This document shows, piece after piece, positions 22,720 to 31,778 of a stretch of 64,000 bases of DNA (positions are counted from its first letter, which is position 1; every line of letters starts with the position of its first letter). Under the pieces are notes generated by a model that saw only the letters and a list, made by a program, of their open reading frames with translations, was not told the origin of the DNA and did not search any database. The DNA comes from an uncultured Pseudomonadota bacterium. Lineage in GTDB: Bacteria; Myxococcota_A; UBA796; SXON01. A program made the position numbers and the translations under genes. The stretch is taken from positions 62,001 to 126,000 of the forward strand of contig CAIQVJ010000135.1 in NCBI GenBank assembly GCA_903875225.1, written 5' to 3'.

Positions 22720-24570
22720 TCAACGCGATGGGGCACGCAGCAAACGCACCCAGAGGTTCCTGTCGCCGCCTTGGCTTGTGTCGTTGGTGAACGAGACGGT
22801 CAACCGACGCGGGCTGCCGGCGCAGACCGGCGGGTTCACATCGACGTTTGTCGGGCGTTCGACGTAGACGGATTGCGGCTCGCCACCCTCGCAGTCCCAG
22901 CGCAGGAGGGCGCGGGCCCCCTCCTTTCCGGGCGCATCCGCGTCCAGTGCGAGGGCCACGCTGCTCGCCTCCGACGCGGACAGGGGTCGGCTGCGGAGCG
23001 AGGCATTCCACAGGAGCCCCCAGCCACGACCAGCGGGCTCGAAGGTCGTGGGCAGCGGACCGTCGATGAAGAAGAGCGCGTTCGCGGGGTTCACATTCAG
23101 GAAGTCCGGCAGTGCGGGCGCCCGCGCCAAACGCTCCGCCTGCTCGTCCTGTCCAGCGTCCGCGAGCGCGCGTGCATAGTTCCAGCGCAGCCAGGGCTGG
23201 TCCGGCGCGGACTGGAACAGGCTGCGCCAGCGGAGCAGGCGGACCTCCGTCCCCGCCCAGTCCACCGCACCCGGATCACAGTCCCACACCGAGAACTGCT
23301 GGTCGTTCCACACGACGTCGCGGACTTCGTCCGCAGGCACAGCCGACAGCCCCCCAGGGGTCGCGCTCGTGGACCGGCTGCAGGCGAAGTCGCCCCGCGC
23401 CGGGTCCTGCGACGCGGGAGGGGCGCTCGTCGAGGGGACGACGTCGACATCTTCAGGCGCCACCGCGTCGCGCACCGTGACCCACGGAGCCAGGAGCGGC
23501 ATCCCGACCTCCCGGGTGCGCACCTCGGCCCCGTCCCGAGGCCGGCGCACCAGCCACTCCACGTCCCCCCTGCGCGGTGTCTCCAGGTCGAAGGTGGCCC
23601 GGTCCGGCGTCCACGAGCGCGCCACCAGGCCGATCTTGCCCGACGCCGTGAAGTGCGCCTCGATGAACAGCGAAGGCAGGGTGAGCCCGAGCAGCAGGAA
23701 GCCCGGCCAGCGGGTCCCGAGTGTCGCGGGCCCTGACCCCGCCAACAGCGCCGCGATCGCAGGTAGCAGCAGGCGGTCACTGCCCATCGAGTCGCCGCCC
23801 ACGCGAACCACCTCGATCGCATGGAGAGCCAACGGCGCCCAGGCCCACGGCCGCCGCCCGCGAGCCATCACCAACGCCCCGACCCAGGCGGGTGCGAACA
23901 CCAGTGCCCCTTGCGCCAGCTCCAGGAAGCCGTTGAGCGGGGGCCCGCCCCCGACGAAATCCTCGAGGAACGACGAGGGAAGCCCCATCGTCACGCACCA
24001 GGCGACCCACCCGACGACACCGGCGGCGAAGGCCGGCATGCAGGCGGGCATGGCCACGCAGCCGAGCGCCAACCAGACGAGCCCCTCCGGGCGAACGAAC
24101 GCCCCCGCAAGCAACCAGCCCGCCGCCGCCTTGTCCCCCGCACACAGGAGCCCCCAGCCACGCGCGAGCAACGCCGTCGCCAGCGTCGTCTCCATGCCGC
24201 CGGCAGACCCCACGCCGAGCGGGAACGACGCTGCCAGCGCGAGCAGCACCAGCGTGCCGAATGCACCGCCCGGCTCGCCCCGCCGCGGCAGGAAGCCGTC
24301 GAGTACGTGGATCACCCCCAGCCCCGCCAGCGCCGACATCCCCTTCGTCGCGAGGCCGGGAGGCACGTGCGCCACGACCGCGAGCACCATGAGCCCGAGT
24401 TGCACCGGCGAGTCGAACCCCTGCCCGGAGGCCGGCCGAGCCAGGCCGTTCACCAGCCCCGAGGCCCGGCCCCACACGACGTACACCTCGTCCACCTGCC
24501 CCGGCACGCTCGCCCAGGCGCCGAACGCGAGCAGGCACGCCGCGAGGACAAGTCGATGCGGATCACGCAC
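22720..24570 (-). CDS. Polytopic membrane protein with large C-terminal soluble domain
   Basis: A 616-residue protein. The first half has about nine to eleven hydrophobic helices (VLAACLLAFGAWASVPG, LMVLAVVAHVPPGLA, LALGCVAMPACM and so on) and short acidic loops, resembling GT39/DUF2029-type membrane glycosyltransferases only in general layout. The second half (from about residue 320) is soluble and Trp/Arg-rich with no motif I recognise. The start is GTG at 24568-24570, overlapping the upstream DHH gene end by 8 bp; ATGs further up fall inside that gene. Function unassigned. Confidence 0.72.
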   Translation of the reverse strand: MRDPHRLVLAACLLAFGAWASVPGQVDEVYVVWGRASGLVNGLARPASGQGFDSPVQLGLMVLAVVAHVPPGLATKGMSALAGLGVIHVLDGFLPRRGEPGGAFGTLVLLALAASFPLGVGSAGGMETTLATALLARGWGLLCAGDKAAAGWLLAGAFVRPEGLVWLALGCVAMPACMPAFAAGVVGWVAWCVTMGLPSSFLEDFVGGGPPLNGFLELAQGALVFAPAWVGALVMARGRRPWAWAPLALHAIEVVRVGGDSMGSDRLLLPAIAALLAGSGPATLGTRWPGFLLLGLTLPSLFIEAHFTASGKIGLVARSWTPDRATFDLETPRRGDVEWLVRRPRDGAEVRTREVGMPLLAPWVTVRDAVAPEDVDVVPSTSAPPASQDPARGDFACSRSTSATPGGLSAVPADEVRDVVWNDQQFSVWDCDPGAVDWAGTEVRLLRWRSLFQSAPDQPWLRWNYARALADAGQDEQAERLARAPALPDFLNVNPANALFFIDGPLPTTFEPAGRGWGLLWNASLRSRPLSASEASSVALALDADAPGKEGARALLRWDCEGGEPQSVYVERPTNVDVNPPVCAGSPRRLTVSFTNDTSQGGDRNLWVRLLRAPSR

Positions 24571-25579
24571 CAATGGACGTTTCGCGCTCCAGCAGCCCGG
24601 CGACCCGCTCCACGGCATCGGCAAAACTGTCCGCGGCCATCACCACACCGGCGGCCTTCGCGTGCCCCCCGCCGCTGGCGTGCAGCTGCTGCGCGATGGC
24701 GGCGACGTTCAGCCGCCCGCGTGACCGCAGCGACACCTTCGCGCCGCCCGGCCGCTCTGCGATCAGGGCGGCCACCTCGACGTTCTCCACGTGCTGGAGC
24801 ACGTCCACCACACCGTCGAGGTCCGTCTCCCTCGCGCCGAGCGCACGGAGGGTCTCCCGATCCACGGTGCCGACGAGCGTGCGGCCGGCCGCTCCGAAGC
24901 GCGCCGAAGAAAAGATCACGCCCATCAGGCGCAGCGACGCGGCCCGTCGCTCCACCAGCGTGCGCAGGACGATCGCCGAGTGGTCGATGCCGGTCTCCAG
25001 CAGGTTCGCCGCGAGCCGGTGCGTGGAGGGCTGGGTGTTGGAGTACCGGAAGGCGCCCGTGTCGAAGACCAGGCCCGCGTACACGAGGCTTGCAAGATCA
25101 GCGTCGAGCGGCACCCCCCAGAGCCCCGCGAGCGCTGCGACCATCCCGCACGTGCTCTCCGCCTTCGGTGCGAGGAGGGCGACGGCGTAGCCCGCTGCAT
25201 CGGTGGAGTGATGATGGTCCACGAGACCGGTCCATCGTGCGGCGCTGAACGCGGAGAGCACCGGCGCCGGCAGGCGACGGCAATCCCCATCGAGCACGAC
25301 GACCCCGTCTGCGCCCTGTGCTTCGCTGTTGGCCAGCATCTCTGCGACGTCCGGCAGGAACGCGTACCTGGACCCCGCGACGCCGACGACGTCGACGACG
25401 ACCCCCGGGGCGAGCGTCCGGAGGATGCGGCGAAGCGCCAGGCACGCGCCGATCGAGTCTCCGTCCGGGCCCTCCGGCCCGGTGAGCACCACCCGTGCGC
25501 TGGCCCGCACGAGCGTGAGCAGCCGCGCAGCCGCCTCGGGATCCGGGGAGAGGGATGGGTTCGGGCGCTCGTCGGACAC
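24563..25579 (-). CDS. DHH/DHHA1 phosphoesterase (NrnA/RecJ-like)
   Basis: A 338-residue cytoplasmic phosphoesterase of the DHH superfamily, whose NrnA-type members degrade nano-RNA, pAp or cyclic dinucleotide products. Motifs: GPDGDSIGACLAL, VVVLDGD, VDHHHSTDA (DHH), FDTGAFRYSNT, and the C-terminal DHHA1 glycine motif GGGHAKAAG. Start is GTG 25577-25579, backed by AAGGAG 4 nt upstream; the longer frame to 25822 has no coding character. It overlaps the downstream membrane protein gene. Confidence 0.88.
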   Translation of the reverse strand: MSDERPNPSLSPDPEAAARLLTLVRASARVVLTGPEGPDGDSIGACLALRRILRTLAPGVVVDVVGVAGSRYAFLPDVAEMLANSEAQGADGVVVLDGDCRRLPAPVLSAFSAARWTGLVDHHHSTDAAGYAVALLAPKAESTCGMVAALAGLWGVPLDADLASLVYAGLVFDTGAFRYSNTQPSTHRLAANLLETGIDHSAIVLRTLVERRAASLRLMGVIFSSARFGAAGRTLVGTVDRETLRALGARETDLDGVVDVLQHVENVEVAALIAERPGGAKVSLRSRGRLNVAAIAQQLHASGGGHAKAAGVVMAADSFADAVERVAGLLERETSIGA

Positions 25580-25690
25580 GCGGCTCCTTGAGAAGCCGGA
25601 CAGTGTACGAGCAGCCGCGAACCCCGGCAAGGGGGAACATCCGGGTTCGGCCGCCAGGTGCGCTACGATGCCGCGCCCATGCCGCTTTCC

Positions 25691-25736
25691 GGGACACCGC
25701 ACAGCGCGGTGTCCCGTTCCCGATTGCACTCGGGAA
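25691..25736 (+). promoter_or_regulatory. Tandem hairpins upstream of the DEAD-box helicase gene
   Basis: Two adjacent inverted repeats lie in the 246-bp gap before the helicase start. The first is GGGACACCG/CGGTGTCCC with a 7-nt loop (25691-25715). The second is TTCCCGA/TCGGGAA with a 6-nt loop (25717-25736). There is no T tract, so simple termination is not favoured. A structured 5' leader, as found on cold-inducible RNA helicase mRNAs, is one reading. Confidence 0.55.
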
Positions 25737-25825
25737 TTGCGCGAGGCGCCGGTTCGGCATAGCCCAACGGACTTTTCGTCGGCTCGTTCGGGCATGGCGT
25801 GATGGTCAACCGACGGAGCCAACTG

Positions 25826-27895
25826 GTGTCAGATACTGAATTTTCCGCAGCCGAAGCTGTGACTTCCCCTTCCCCCGCCCCTGCGCAACGCGACCACGTG
25901 TCCGACCGCATGTTCGCGGACTTTCCCATCTCCCCCGAGGTCCTGCAGGGCCTCACTGCCATGGGCTACGCCAACGCGACCCCCGTGCAGGCGCAGACCA
26001 TCGATCCGGCCCTGGCCGGTCGCGACCTCATCGTGCGGGCCAAGACCGGCACGGGCAAGACGGCTGCGTTCTGCGTGCCGATCGTGGAGCGCATCGCCGA
26101 GGCTGAGCACCGCACCCGCGCGATCGTGCTCTCCCCCACCCGGGAGCTGGCGATCCAGATCGCCCAGGAGTGCGCCGCCATCGCGAAGTTCAAGGATCTG
26201 CGCATCTGCGCGATCTACGGCGGCGTCGGGTTCGAGTCGCAGGTGGCAGCGCTGAAGGAGGGCTCCGAGATCGTGGTGGGCACCCCCGGCCGCATCCTCG
26301 ACCATATCCGAAGGGGAAACCTGGATCTTTCCGGCGTCCAGTTCGCGGTGCTCGACGAGGCGGACGAGATGCTCTCGATGGGCTTTCTCGAAGACGTTCG
26401 CAAGATCCTGGACAAGTGCCAGCCCAACCGGCAGACGCTGCTGTTCTCGGCCACGGTCAACGAGTCCATTCGTGGGCTCATCGGCCGGTACACGAAGGAC
26501 GCGCTGGACATCATGCTGTCGTTCGACGGCGACAACGTCCAGCAGGTCACACACATCCTGTACGAGTCGAGCCCGGACTACCACAAGGCGCGCGCACTCC
26601 TCGACCTGATCGAGAAAGAGCGCCCCAAGTCCGCGATCATATTCTGTAATACAAAAGAAGACGTGAGCACGGTGTGCAGCTACCTGGAGCGCCAGGGCAT
26701 GAACGCCGAGATGATCTCCGGCGACCTGCCCCAGAAGCAGCGCGAGCGGGTGATGGCGCGGGTCAAGGCCGGCGCCACGCAGTTCCTGGTCGCGACCGAT
26801 GTCGCGGCCCGCGGGATCGACATCTCAGACCTCTCCCACGTCATCAACTACGCACTCCCGGACGACCCGGCGGTGTACCTGCACCGCTCGGGGCGCACCG
26901 GGCGCATCGGGAAGACGGGCGTGGTGCTCAACCTCGCCGGGGGCGCGGACTTCTCGAGCCGCATCTCGCTGGAGCGCATCCACAAGATCCAGTTCGACGT
27001 CCGGCAGATGCCCACTCCGGATGAGTCGGCCGCGCTGCGAGCCGAACGCGTTTCCGGCGTGATCAAGGACGCCTCCGGCTCCACGGCCTACGAGTCCTGG
27101 CTCGATGCCGCGAAGCGGCTCAAGGAGCGTCCGGATGCAGACAAGCTGATCGCCGTCATGATCCGGGCCTTCATGCAGTTCGACGCCAAGCGGCGCGCGG
27201 AGCTCATCGACAGGGACAACGGCAGCGGCGGCATCGACGAGAGCCCGGAGCGCCCGACCCGCGGCGATGACCGTGGACCCCGGCGCGATGGCCCCCGCGA
27301 CGACCGCGGCCCCCGGCGCGACGACCGCCCCCGTGACGACCGCCCCCGCGACGACCGCCCCCGCGAGGAGCGCGCCGCCCGTGACGACCGTCCGCGCGAG
27401 GAGCGGCCCGCCCGCGACGACCGACCCCGCGAGGAGCGCCCCGCCCGCGACGACCGCCCGCGCGAGGAGCGGCCCGCCCGCGACGACCGCCCCCGCGAGG
27501 AGCGCGCCGCCCGTGACGACCGCCCGCGCGAGGAGCGGCCCCCTCGCGAGGATCGCCCACGGCGCGAGGATCGCCCGCGAGAGGATCGTGCCCCCCGAGC
27601 GGATCAGCCCGCCGCACCCCGCCCCCCCCGCGAGCCTCGCCCCGAGCGCACGCGCCCAGCGCCAGACGCTCCGCCCCCCACCGACATCGCCCCCCCCGCG
27701 CAGGCCGCTCCCCCGGACGACATCGAGGATGACGCAACGGAGGAGGCCGCCGGTGACACCACCACGGAGGCCGGCGAAGCCGCGAAGAAGAAGCGCCGTC
27801 GCCGTCGCCGTCGGCCCGCGGGTGGCGTGGCAGGCGAGACCAGTCAGGCCGGCCCCGCGGATGCGGGACCCGCCGAGTCCGGCCCCGCCGAGTAG
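25826..27895 (+). CDS. DEAD-box ATP-dependent RNA helicase with repeat tail
   Basis: A 689-residue RNA helicase. Helicase motifs in order: Q-motif region (TPVQAQTIDP), AKTGTGKT (72-79), PTRELAIQ, GTPGRIL, DEADEM, SATVN, IIFCNTKEDV, ARGIDISDL and HRSGRTGRIGKTG. After residue about 470 the tail is six tandem 11-residue units (DDRPREERPAR) plus degenerate ones, a Pro/Ala stretch and a basic patch KKKRRRRRRR, probably for RNA binding. Start chosen as GTG 25826 because GGAG precedes it by 8 nt; ATG 25802 is an alternative. A structured leader precedes it. Confidence 0.93.
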   Translation: MSDTEFSAAEAVTSPSPAPAQRDHVSDRMFADFPISPEVLQGLTAMGYANATPVQAQTIDPALAGRDLIVRAKTGTGKTAAFCVPIVERIAEAEHRTRAIVLSPTRELAIQIAQECAAIAKFKDLRICAIYGGVGFESQVAALKEGSEIVVGTPGRILDHIRRGNLDLSGVQFAVLDEADEMLSMGFLEDVRKILDKCQPNRQTLLFSATVNESIRGLIGRYTKDALDIMLSFDGDNVQQVTHILYESSPDYHKARALLDLIEKERPKSAIIFCNTKEDVSTVCSYLERQGMNAEMISGDLPQKQRERVMARVKAGATQFLVATDVAARGIDISDLSHVINYALPDDPAVYLHRSGRTGRIGKTGVVLNLAGGADFSSRISLERIHKIQFDVRQMPTPDESAALRAERVSGVIKDASGSTAYESWLDAAKRLKERPDADKLIAVMIRAFMQFDAKRRAELIDRDNGSGGIDESPERPTRGDDRGPRRDGPRDDRGPRRDDRPRDDRPRDDRPREERAARDDRPREERPARDDRPREERPARDDRPREERPARDDRPREERAARDDRPREERPPREDRPRREDRPREDRAPRADQPAAPRPPREPRPERTRPAPDAPPPTDIAPPAQAAPPDDIEDDATEEAAGDTTTEAGEAAKKKRRRRRRRPAGGVAGETSQAGPADAGPAESGPAE
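27350..27547 (+). repeat. 33-bp tandem repeat in helicase tail
   Basis: Six near-identical 33-bp units encode DDRPREER(A/P)(A/P)R. Unit edges coincide with codons, and the A/P alternation arises from single-base changes, consistent with recent expansion. Charge-patterned tails like this resemble RGG/DR-rich low-complexity RNA-binding or condensate-forming regions. Confidence 0.85.
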
Positions 27896-27959
27896 GGCCC
27901 GATGGGCGGGGATGATATGTGCCGGTCTCGGCATTGTCGTCCCCCCCACTGAGGTTCTC

Positions 27960-28745
27960 ATGCGTTGCTCCCGCGTCGTCGGTTCCGCTCTCGCCCTGCT
28001 CATCCCCATGGCGATGGTCGCCCCGGCGCGCGCCGAAGACGGAGAATCCACTTACGAAGGTGGAAATTCCGGCGCTGCCGCGGGGTACGCGAAGGGCAAG
28101 CCCATCTCCATCACCCACTCGTCGGGGAACCTGTCCGTGCGCTGCATGGACACCCAGACGCTGTCCGCCCGCATGCAGTACGTCGTCACCGGGACCGTCG
28201 AGAGCGCGATGGAGACCGCGGGAAAGGGCATCGGCCTCGCCGTGTACGGTGACGCCAACGGCGGCCGGATCAGCACCCGGTCTCCGGGAAAGAGCACCGG
28301 CGTCTCCAGCATCGACGTGACGCTCACAGTCAGCATCCCGCGAGCGCCGATGACCCTCACCGTCACCGAGACGGGCTCCGGCTGGGTGCAGGTCCAGGAC
28401 TGCGACGGCACCGTGAAGGTGAGCGCAGGCGCTGCCGGCGCGTTCGCCTCGGGGGCCATGAAGAGCGCGACGGTCACGGCAACCGGGGGAGACGTCAAGG
28501 TCGTGCAGAACGGCGACGCCGTGTTCACCGCCACTACATCCGTGAGCGCACCGAACGGCAACGCCACGCTCCTGCTCGGAACCGCACAGGGCGGCAAGCT
28601 GACCGCCAAGGGTAGCGAAGTCTCGGTATCCCAGACCGTGATGGGCACGAACGAAGCTACGCTGGTGAGCGGGGACCTGGGCATCGCCGGGCCGACGATC
28701 ACGGTGAGCGCGAAGCAGCGGGCGGAAGTGGGAGTGAACCAGTAG
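27960..28745 (+). CDS. Exported beta-repeat protein (DUF4097-like)
   Basis: A 261-residue secreted protein: cleavable signal (LALLIPMAMVAPARAED), then repetitive beta strands rich in Thr/Val/Gly (SHSSGNLSVRCMD-like, GKITVSV..., GGDVKVVQNGD, GNATLLLGTAQGGKL). The pattern suggests a right-handed beta-helix or DUF4097-type adhesin-like fold. It lies 64 bp after the helicase and may share its transcript. ATG at 27960-27962 sits after GAGG. Function unknown. Confidence 0.7.
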   Translation: MRCSRVVGSALALLIPMAMVAPARAEDGESTYEGGNSGAAAGYAKGKPISITHSSGNLSVRCMDTQTLSARMQYVVTGTVESAMETAGKGIGLAVYGDANGGRISTRSPGKSTGVSSIDVTLTVSIPRAPMTLTVTETGSGWVQVQDCDGTVKVSAGAAGAFASGAMKSATVTATGGDVKVVQNGDAVFTATTSVSAPNGNATLLLGTAQGGKLTAKGSEVSVSQTVMGTNEATLVSGDLGIAGPTITVSAKQRAEVGVNQ

Positions 28746-28772
28746 GGCGCGCCCGGGCCGGCGAGCAGCCGA

Positions 28773-29444
28773 CTATCCGCCCCACTCCGACTGCAGCTGC
28801 GCCTGTGCCCGGTCCTGCCAGTTGTCCCATCCGTCGAACACGACGCGGGTGCTCCCATCGGCGGAGATCAGCATCGCCGCGTGGTGTGCGGGGTTGTCGC
28901 GATCGAGTTCATACGCGGTCCAGTGCTTGAGCCCCAGGGCGGCCAGGAACTTCTTCACGTCCTTCGCCCAGTCCCAGCAGATCCCCATCGGATCGCCTTC
29001 TTTCGGCTCCCGCGTGTTGACCTGCGGGTACGGATACTGGATCGGACCCGCGATCTTCTGCCAGTCCAGCTTCACCTCGGTGCGCTTGGTGGCGAGCAGA
29101 GAGAGATCACCCATCCACCCCTGCTTCCACCCGGCAGCGACGTTGGAGCGGACATGCGCCGCGTACGCATCCCAGGCCGTGTTCAGCTCGTCCACGGCCT
29201 CGGGCGCGAGCTTCTCGAGCTTGGCCTTCACCGAGGGCTTCCAGCCCATGTCGCCCGAACTCCCGGACCCGCCCTCCGCGCCCGAAGCGCCGGTGTCGCT
29301 CCCGCGCCCGGCTGTGAGACGAGCCTGGAGCTCGGCGTTGCCAAGCTGGTTCTGGCGAACGTTGCCGCTGGACCCCTGGGTGTTGGCCTCTGCCTGCACC
29401 GGCGGTGCCTGACTCGGGGCAGATTGCTGCGTGAGCGCGGCCAT
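28773..29444 (-). CDS. Hypothetical protein with papain-like Cys/His signature
   Basis: A 223-residue protein without a signal peptide. The first 75 residues are low-complexity Gln/Ser/Gly. The C-terminal half has GICWDWAKDV, then about 25 residues on HHAAMLISADG, then VVFDGWDNW, a Cys-His-Asp order compatible with a transglutaminase/papain-like fold (inference). ATG 29442-29444 has a GGAGG 5 nt upstream, so longer frames are rejected. Gln/Ser/Gly N-termini of this kind are found on exported or contractile-system cargo, but nothing here proves that. Confidence 0.6.
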   Translation of the reverse strand: MAALTQQSAPSQAPPVQAEANTQGSSGNVRQNQLGNAELQARLTAGRGSDTGASGAEGGSGSSGDMGWKPSVKAKLEKLAPEAVDELNTAWDAYAAHVRSNVAAGWKQGWMGDLSLLATKRTEVKLDWQKIAGPIQYPYPQVNTREPKEGDPMGICWDWAKDVKKFLAALGLKHWTAYELDRDNPAHHAAMLISADGSTRVVFDGWDNWQDRAQAQLQSEWGG

Positions 29445-29541
29445 GGAGACCTCCGTTGGCGGAGACCGTATCCGACGCATCCGCCAACGAGACACCGTCA
29501 TTCGACCGACCCTGATGCCGCTGGGGGACACGTCGCGCCGG

Positions 29542-30105
29542 TCACTCCGAGTAGAGCTTGCCTCCCGCGGTGCCGCCACACTGGTGGCAGGTGTTGCAGG
29601 CTCCAGTCGTGACCTCGGAGCCCATCGCACTCGTGAAGCCACCCTGCTCCACCTCCGCCGTGATTGGGAAGGTGAGGCTCTGCGTGGTGTAGAAGTTGCC
29701 CACACTGTTGGTCGTCAGGGTGATCGAACGTCCGGAAGCGTCGGTGATGGTCACGATGGCACCGCTGGACTTGCCAGAGCCATTGCTGTCCGTGAACACA
29801 GTCCCCGCCGCAGTGAACTTGCCCTGCTCGCCGCCTGTGTGGCAGCCCAGGCAATTCGCGCCCGGGAGCATCGAGCCGCCCTCGCCGCTGCAGGAGTTCG
29901 GACCACACCCCTCGTTGGCATCGTTGCAGCTCGACCCGCCGCCGCCGGTGTCGGTCACGTTGCCACCGCCGCCGCCGCTGCCCCCACCGCTCCCCCCGCC
30001 GCCTTCGCCGCCCTCGCTGTACCCGCCGCCGCCCCCCTCGCCGGCTTCGAATTCGCAGGCGGACAGGGACGAGAGTGCAAGAAGAAGAACGAGAGTGGTT
30101 TTCAT
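29542..30105 (-). CDS. Lipoprotein with two CxxCH cytochrome c motifs
   Basis: A 187-residue lipoprotein (lipobox LSSLSAC) with a long Gly/Ser linker, then two haem-attachment motifs: NCLGCHTGG and, at the very end, ACNTCHQCGG. Between them lies an about 70-residue beta domain (AIVTITDASGRSITLTTN) resembling a carboxypeptidase-regulatory-like module. If both motifs carry haem this is a periplasmic/surface dihaem electron carrier; binding outside CxxCH is not provable here. It precedes a 290-bp gap with no gene. Confidence 0.75.
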   Translation of the reverse strand: MKTTLVLLLALSSLSACEFEAGEGGGGGYSEGGEGGGGSGGGSGGGGGNVTDTGGGGSSCNDANEGCGPNSCSGEGGSMLPGANCLGCHTGGEQGKFTAAGTVFTDSNGSGKSSGAIVTITDASGRSITLTTNSVGNFYTTQSLTFPITAEVEQGGFTSAMGSEVTTGACNTCHQCGGTAGGKLYSE

Positions 30106-30395
30106 CGGGGCTCCGAGGGTTGGGGGGCGACCGGGAGCAGAGCAACGCGCGTGCCACTGCGCTTTCAGCGAAACCCCGCGTCCCCGGACGGATCAACGCA
30201 CACAATTCTCGCACATACGAGCCAGGCCAGACCGTGCGAGGCAGTTTTCTGCCGGCGGGGTGAACGCAAACTGCCGGGTCGAGCCGGCGCGTCTACGAAC
30301 CGCCCCGGCCGCTCGCCCTGGCGCTTGCATGGCCGTCAGCCCCGACGTATGAGCCGGCCGCCGCGGTCGTCCCCCTCCCGCACGATGGATTGAAA
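30106..30395 (+). other. Intergenic gap between divergent lipoprotein genes
   Basis: No coding frame with sensible start or family match. It must hold the divergent promoters for the dihaem lipoprotein and the lipoprotein at 30396, but I could not assign boxes with confidence. Confidence 0.4.
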
Positions 30396-31469
30396 ATGCT
30401 GCGATTTCCAACTCTCTTCTCGTCTTTCGTCCTCGCCTCGCTCTCCCTTGCGCTCGGATGCACCGGGAAGTCGGATGACACCGGCTCGACGAACGACAGT
30501 GTCGACGACAGTGTCGACGACAGCGGGAACGACACGCAGGACACCGCCGTGGACGACACCGGGTCGCCCGGCTCGGACACCCTGGGCTTCGCCACCTCCG
30601 TTGCGTTCACCGAGCCGCTCGTCATCGTCCCTGCCGCCGCCTACTGGGACAGCGTGCCGGATCCGTCCGCAGGCATCTGCACGCTCACCCCTGGCGCCGA
30701 TGGCTACCTCGGGACCTGCGTCCCCGACGGCTCCCTCCTCGCGGCAGACCCCACATGGTCCAATTCGATCACCGGCAATTTCGTGGCGTTTGCGTTCGGT
30801 GACACGAACGCAGACGGATCGTTCAGCGCGGACGAGTCCCTGGTGGCCATGTCCCGCTACCAGCTGGTCTACGTGGCTGGCGAACCGGCCGCCGATGCCG
30901 CGACGGCGGGCCTGACCACCGGGTGGAACGCGTTCGACCTCCACGCCTACGACCAGACCGGCGTACTCTCCTCGGTAGCCCCGACGTCGATCCCCCTCGC
31001 GCGGAACCTCGAGGCGGCGATGTCTGTGAGTCTGGGCGGCACCGTCGACATGCCCTACGATGCATCCACACGTCTGGTCGTGCTCTTCTCGACCTCGACG
31101 GGCGATGCCCAGGTCGACCAGGGGCCGGTCACCGACCCCTGGCAGGTCGTGATGTCCGGCGAGCCTGACGGCGCGTGGACGAGCGAGATCGTACCCGACG
31201 TGTCGCGTGGAGAGGGCTGGGTCGCTGCCTACGAGGACAACGATGCGGATGACACATACGACGACGGTGACGCGTTCGTGGGCGTGCCGCGGGACGACGA
31301 CGGCAACGGCATCGATGTCGTGTGGCTGACGCCCACGGCCCATGACCCCTCCATGACGATGCGTCTGATGCTCACGCTCGGCGTCGATCAGTTTGGTTGG
31401 GCCGCGTGGAACATGAACGGAGCCCCTCTCCCCGCCGACACGGACGCGATCACGCTGAGCGCGATGTAG
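30396..31469 (+). CDS. Acidic lipoprotein of unknown function
   Basis: A 357-residue lipoprotein (MLRFPTLFSSFVLASLSLALGC). The lipidated Cys is followed by an Asp/Ser/Thr-rich linker (DSVDDSVDDSGNDTQDT), then a domain rich in acidic residues with no recognised family. One stretch, AYEDNDADDTYDDGDAFVG, looks like a Ca2+-binding loop. ATG 30396 is used; a TTG two codons earlier is also in frame. It belongs to the dense group of surface lipoproteins in this region. Confidence 0.7.
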   Translation: MLRFPTLFSSFVLASLSLALGCTGKSDDTGSTNDSVDDSVDDSGNDTQDTAVDDTGSPGSDTLGFATSVAFTEPLVIVPAAAYWDSVPDPSAGICTLTPGADGYLGTCVPDGSLLAADPTWSNSITGNFVAFAFGDTNADGSFSADESLVAMSRYQLVYVAGEPAADAATAGLTTGWNAFDLHAYDQTGVLSSVAPTSIPLARNLEAAMSVSLGGTVDMPYDASTRLVVLFSTSTGDAQVDQGPVTDPWQVVMSGEPDGAWTSEIVPDVSRGEGWVAAYEDNDADDTYDDGDAFVGVPRDDDGNGIDVVWLTPTAHDPSMTMRLMLTLGVDQFGWAAWNMNGAPLPADTDAITLSAM

Positions 31470-31778
31470 GCCGACACGCGCCCGCTGCCGACGCGGCGCG
31501 TGCTCCGGCGAACGATGGCTTCACCTGGACGGCACCTTGCGTTGGTGCCTGGGTGTCCTTTGCCAACGGGATCGTCTGCACGGGGGCGCTCCCACCCAGA
31601 TGCTCATCAGCGGCTACTGAATCGCCCCTGGCATGCACGACGCCGCCGGGTGGAAGGGCGAGAACCTGCGCGGGGTCGCGCTTGTTTCGCTGACGCGGGC
31701 GACCGCCTTCTTGATTGCCCGCAGAATCACCCTCGGGAGGGGTAGCGAGAACCTGACATCAAGACTATAGCCGATGAA
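31470..31778 (+). other. 309-bp stretch without a recognisable gene
   Basis: Between two lipoprotein genes. Short open frames exist in several phases but none has a convincing start or recognisable family pattern. I see no clear promoter or terminator. Confidence 0.4.
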
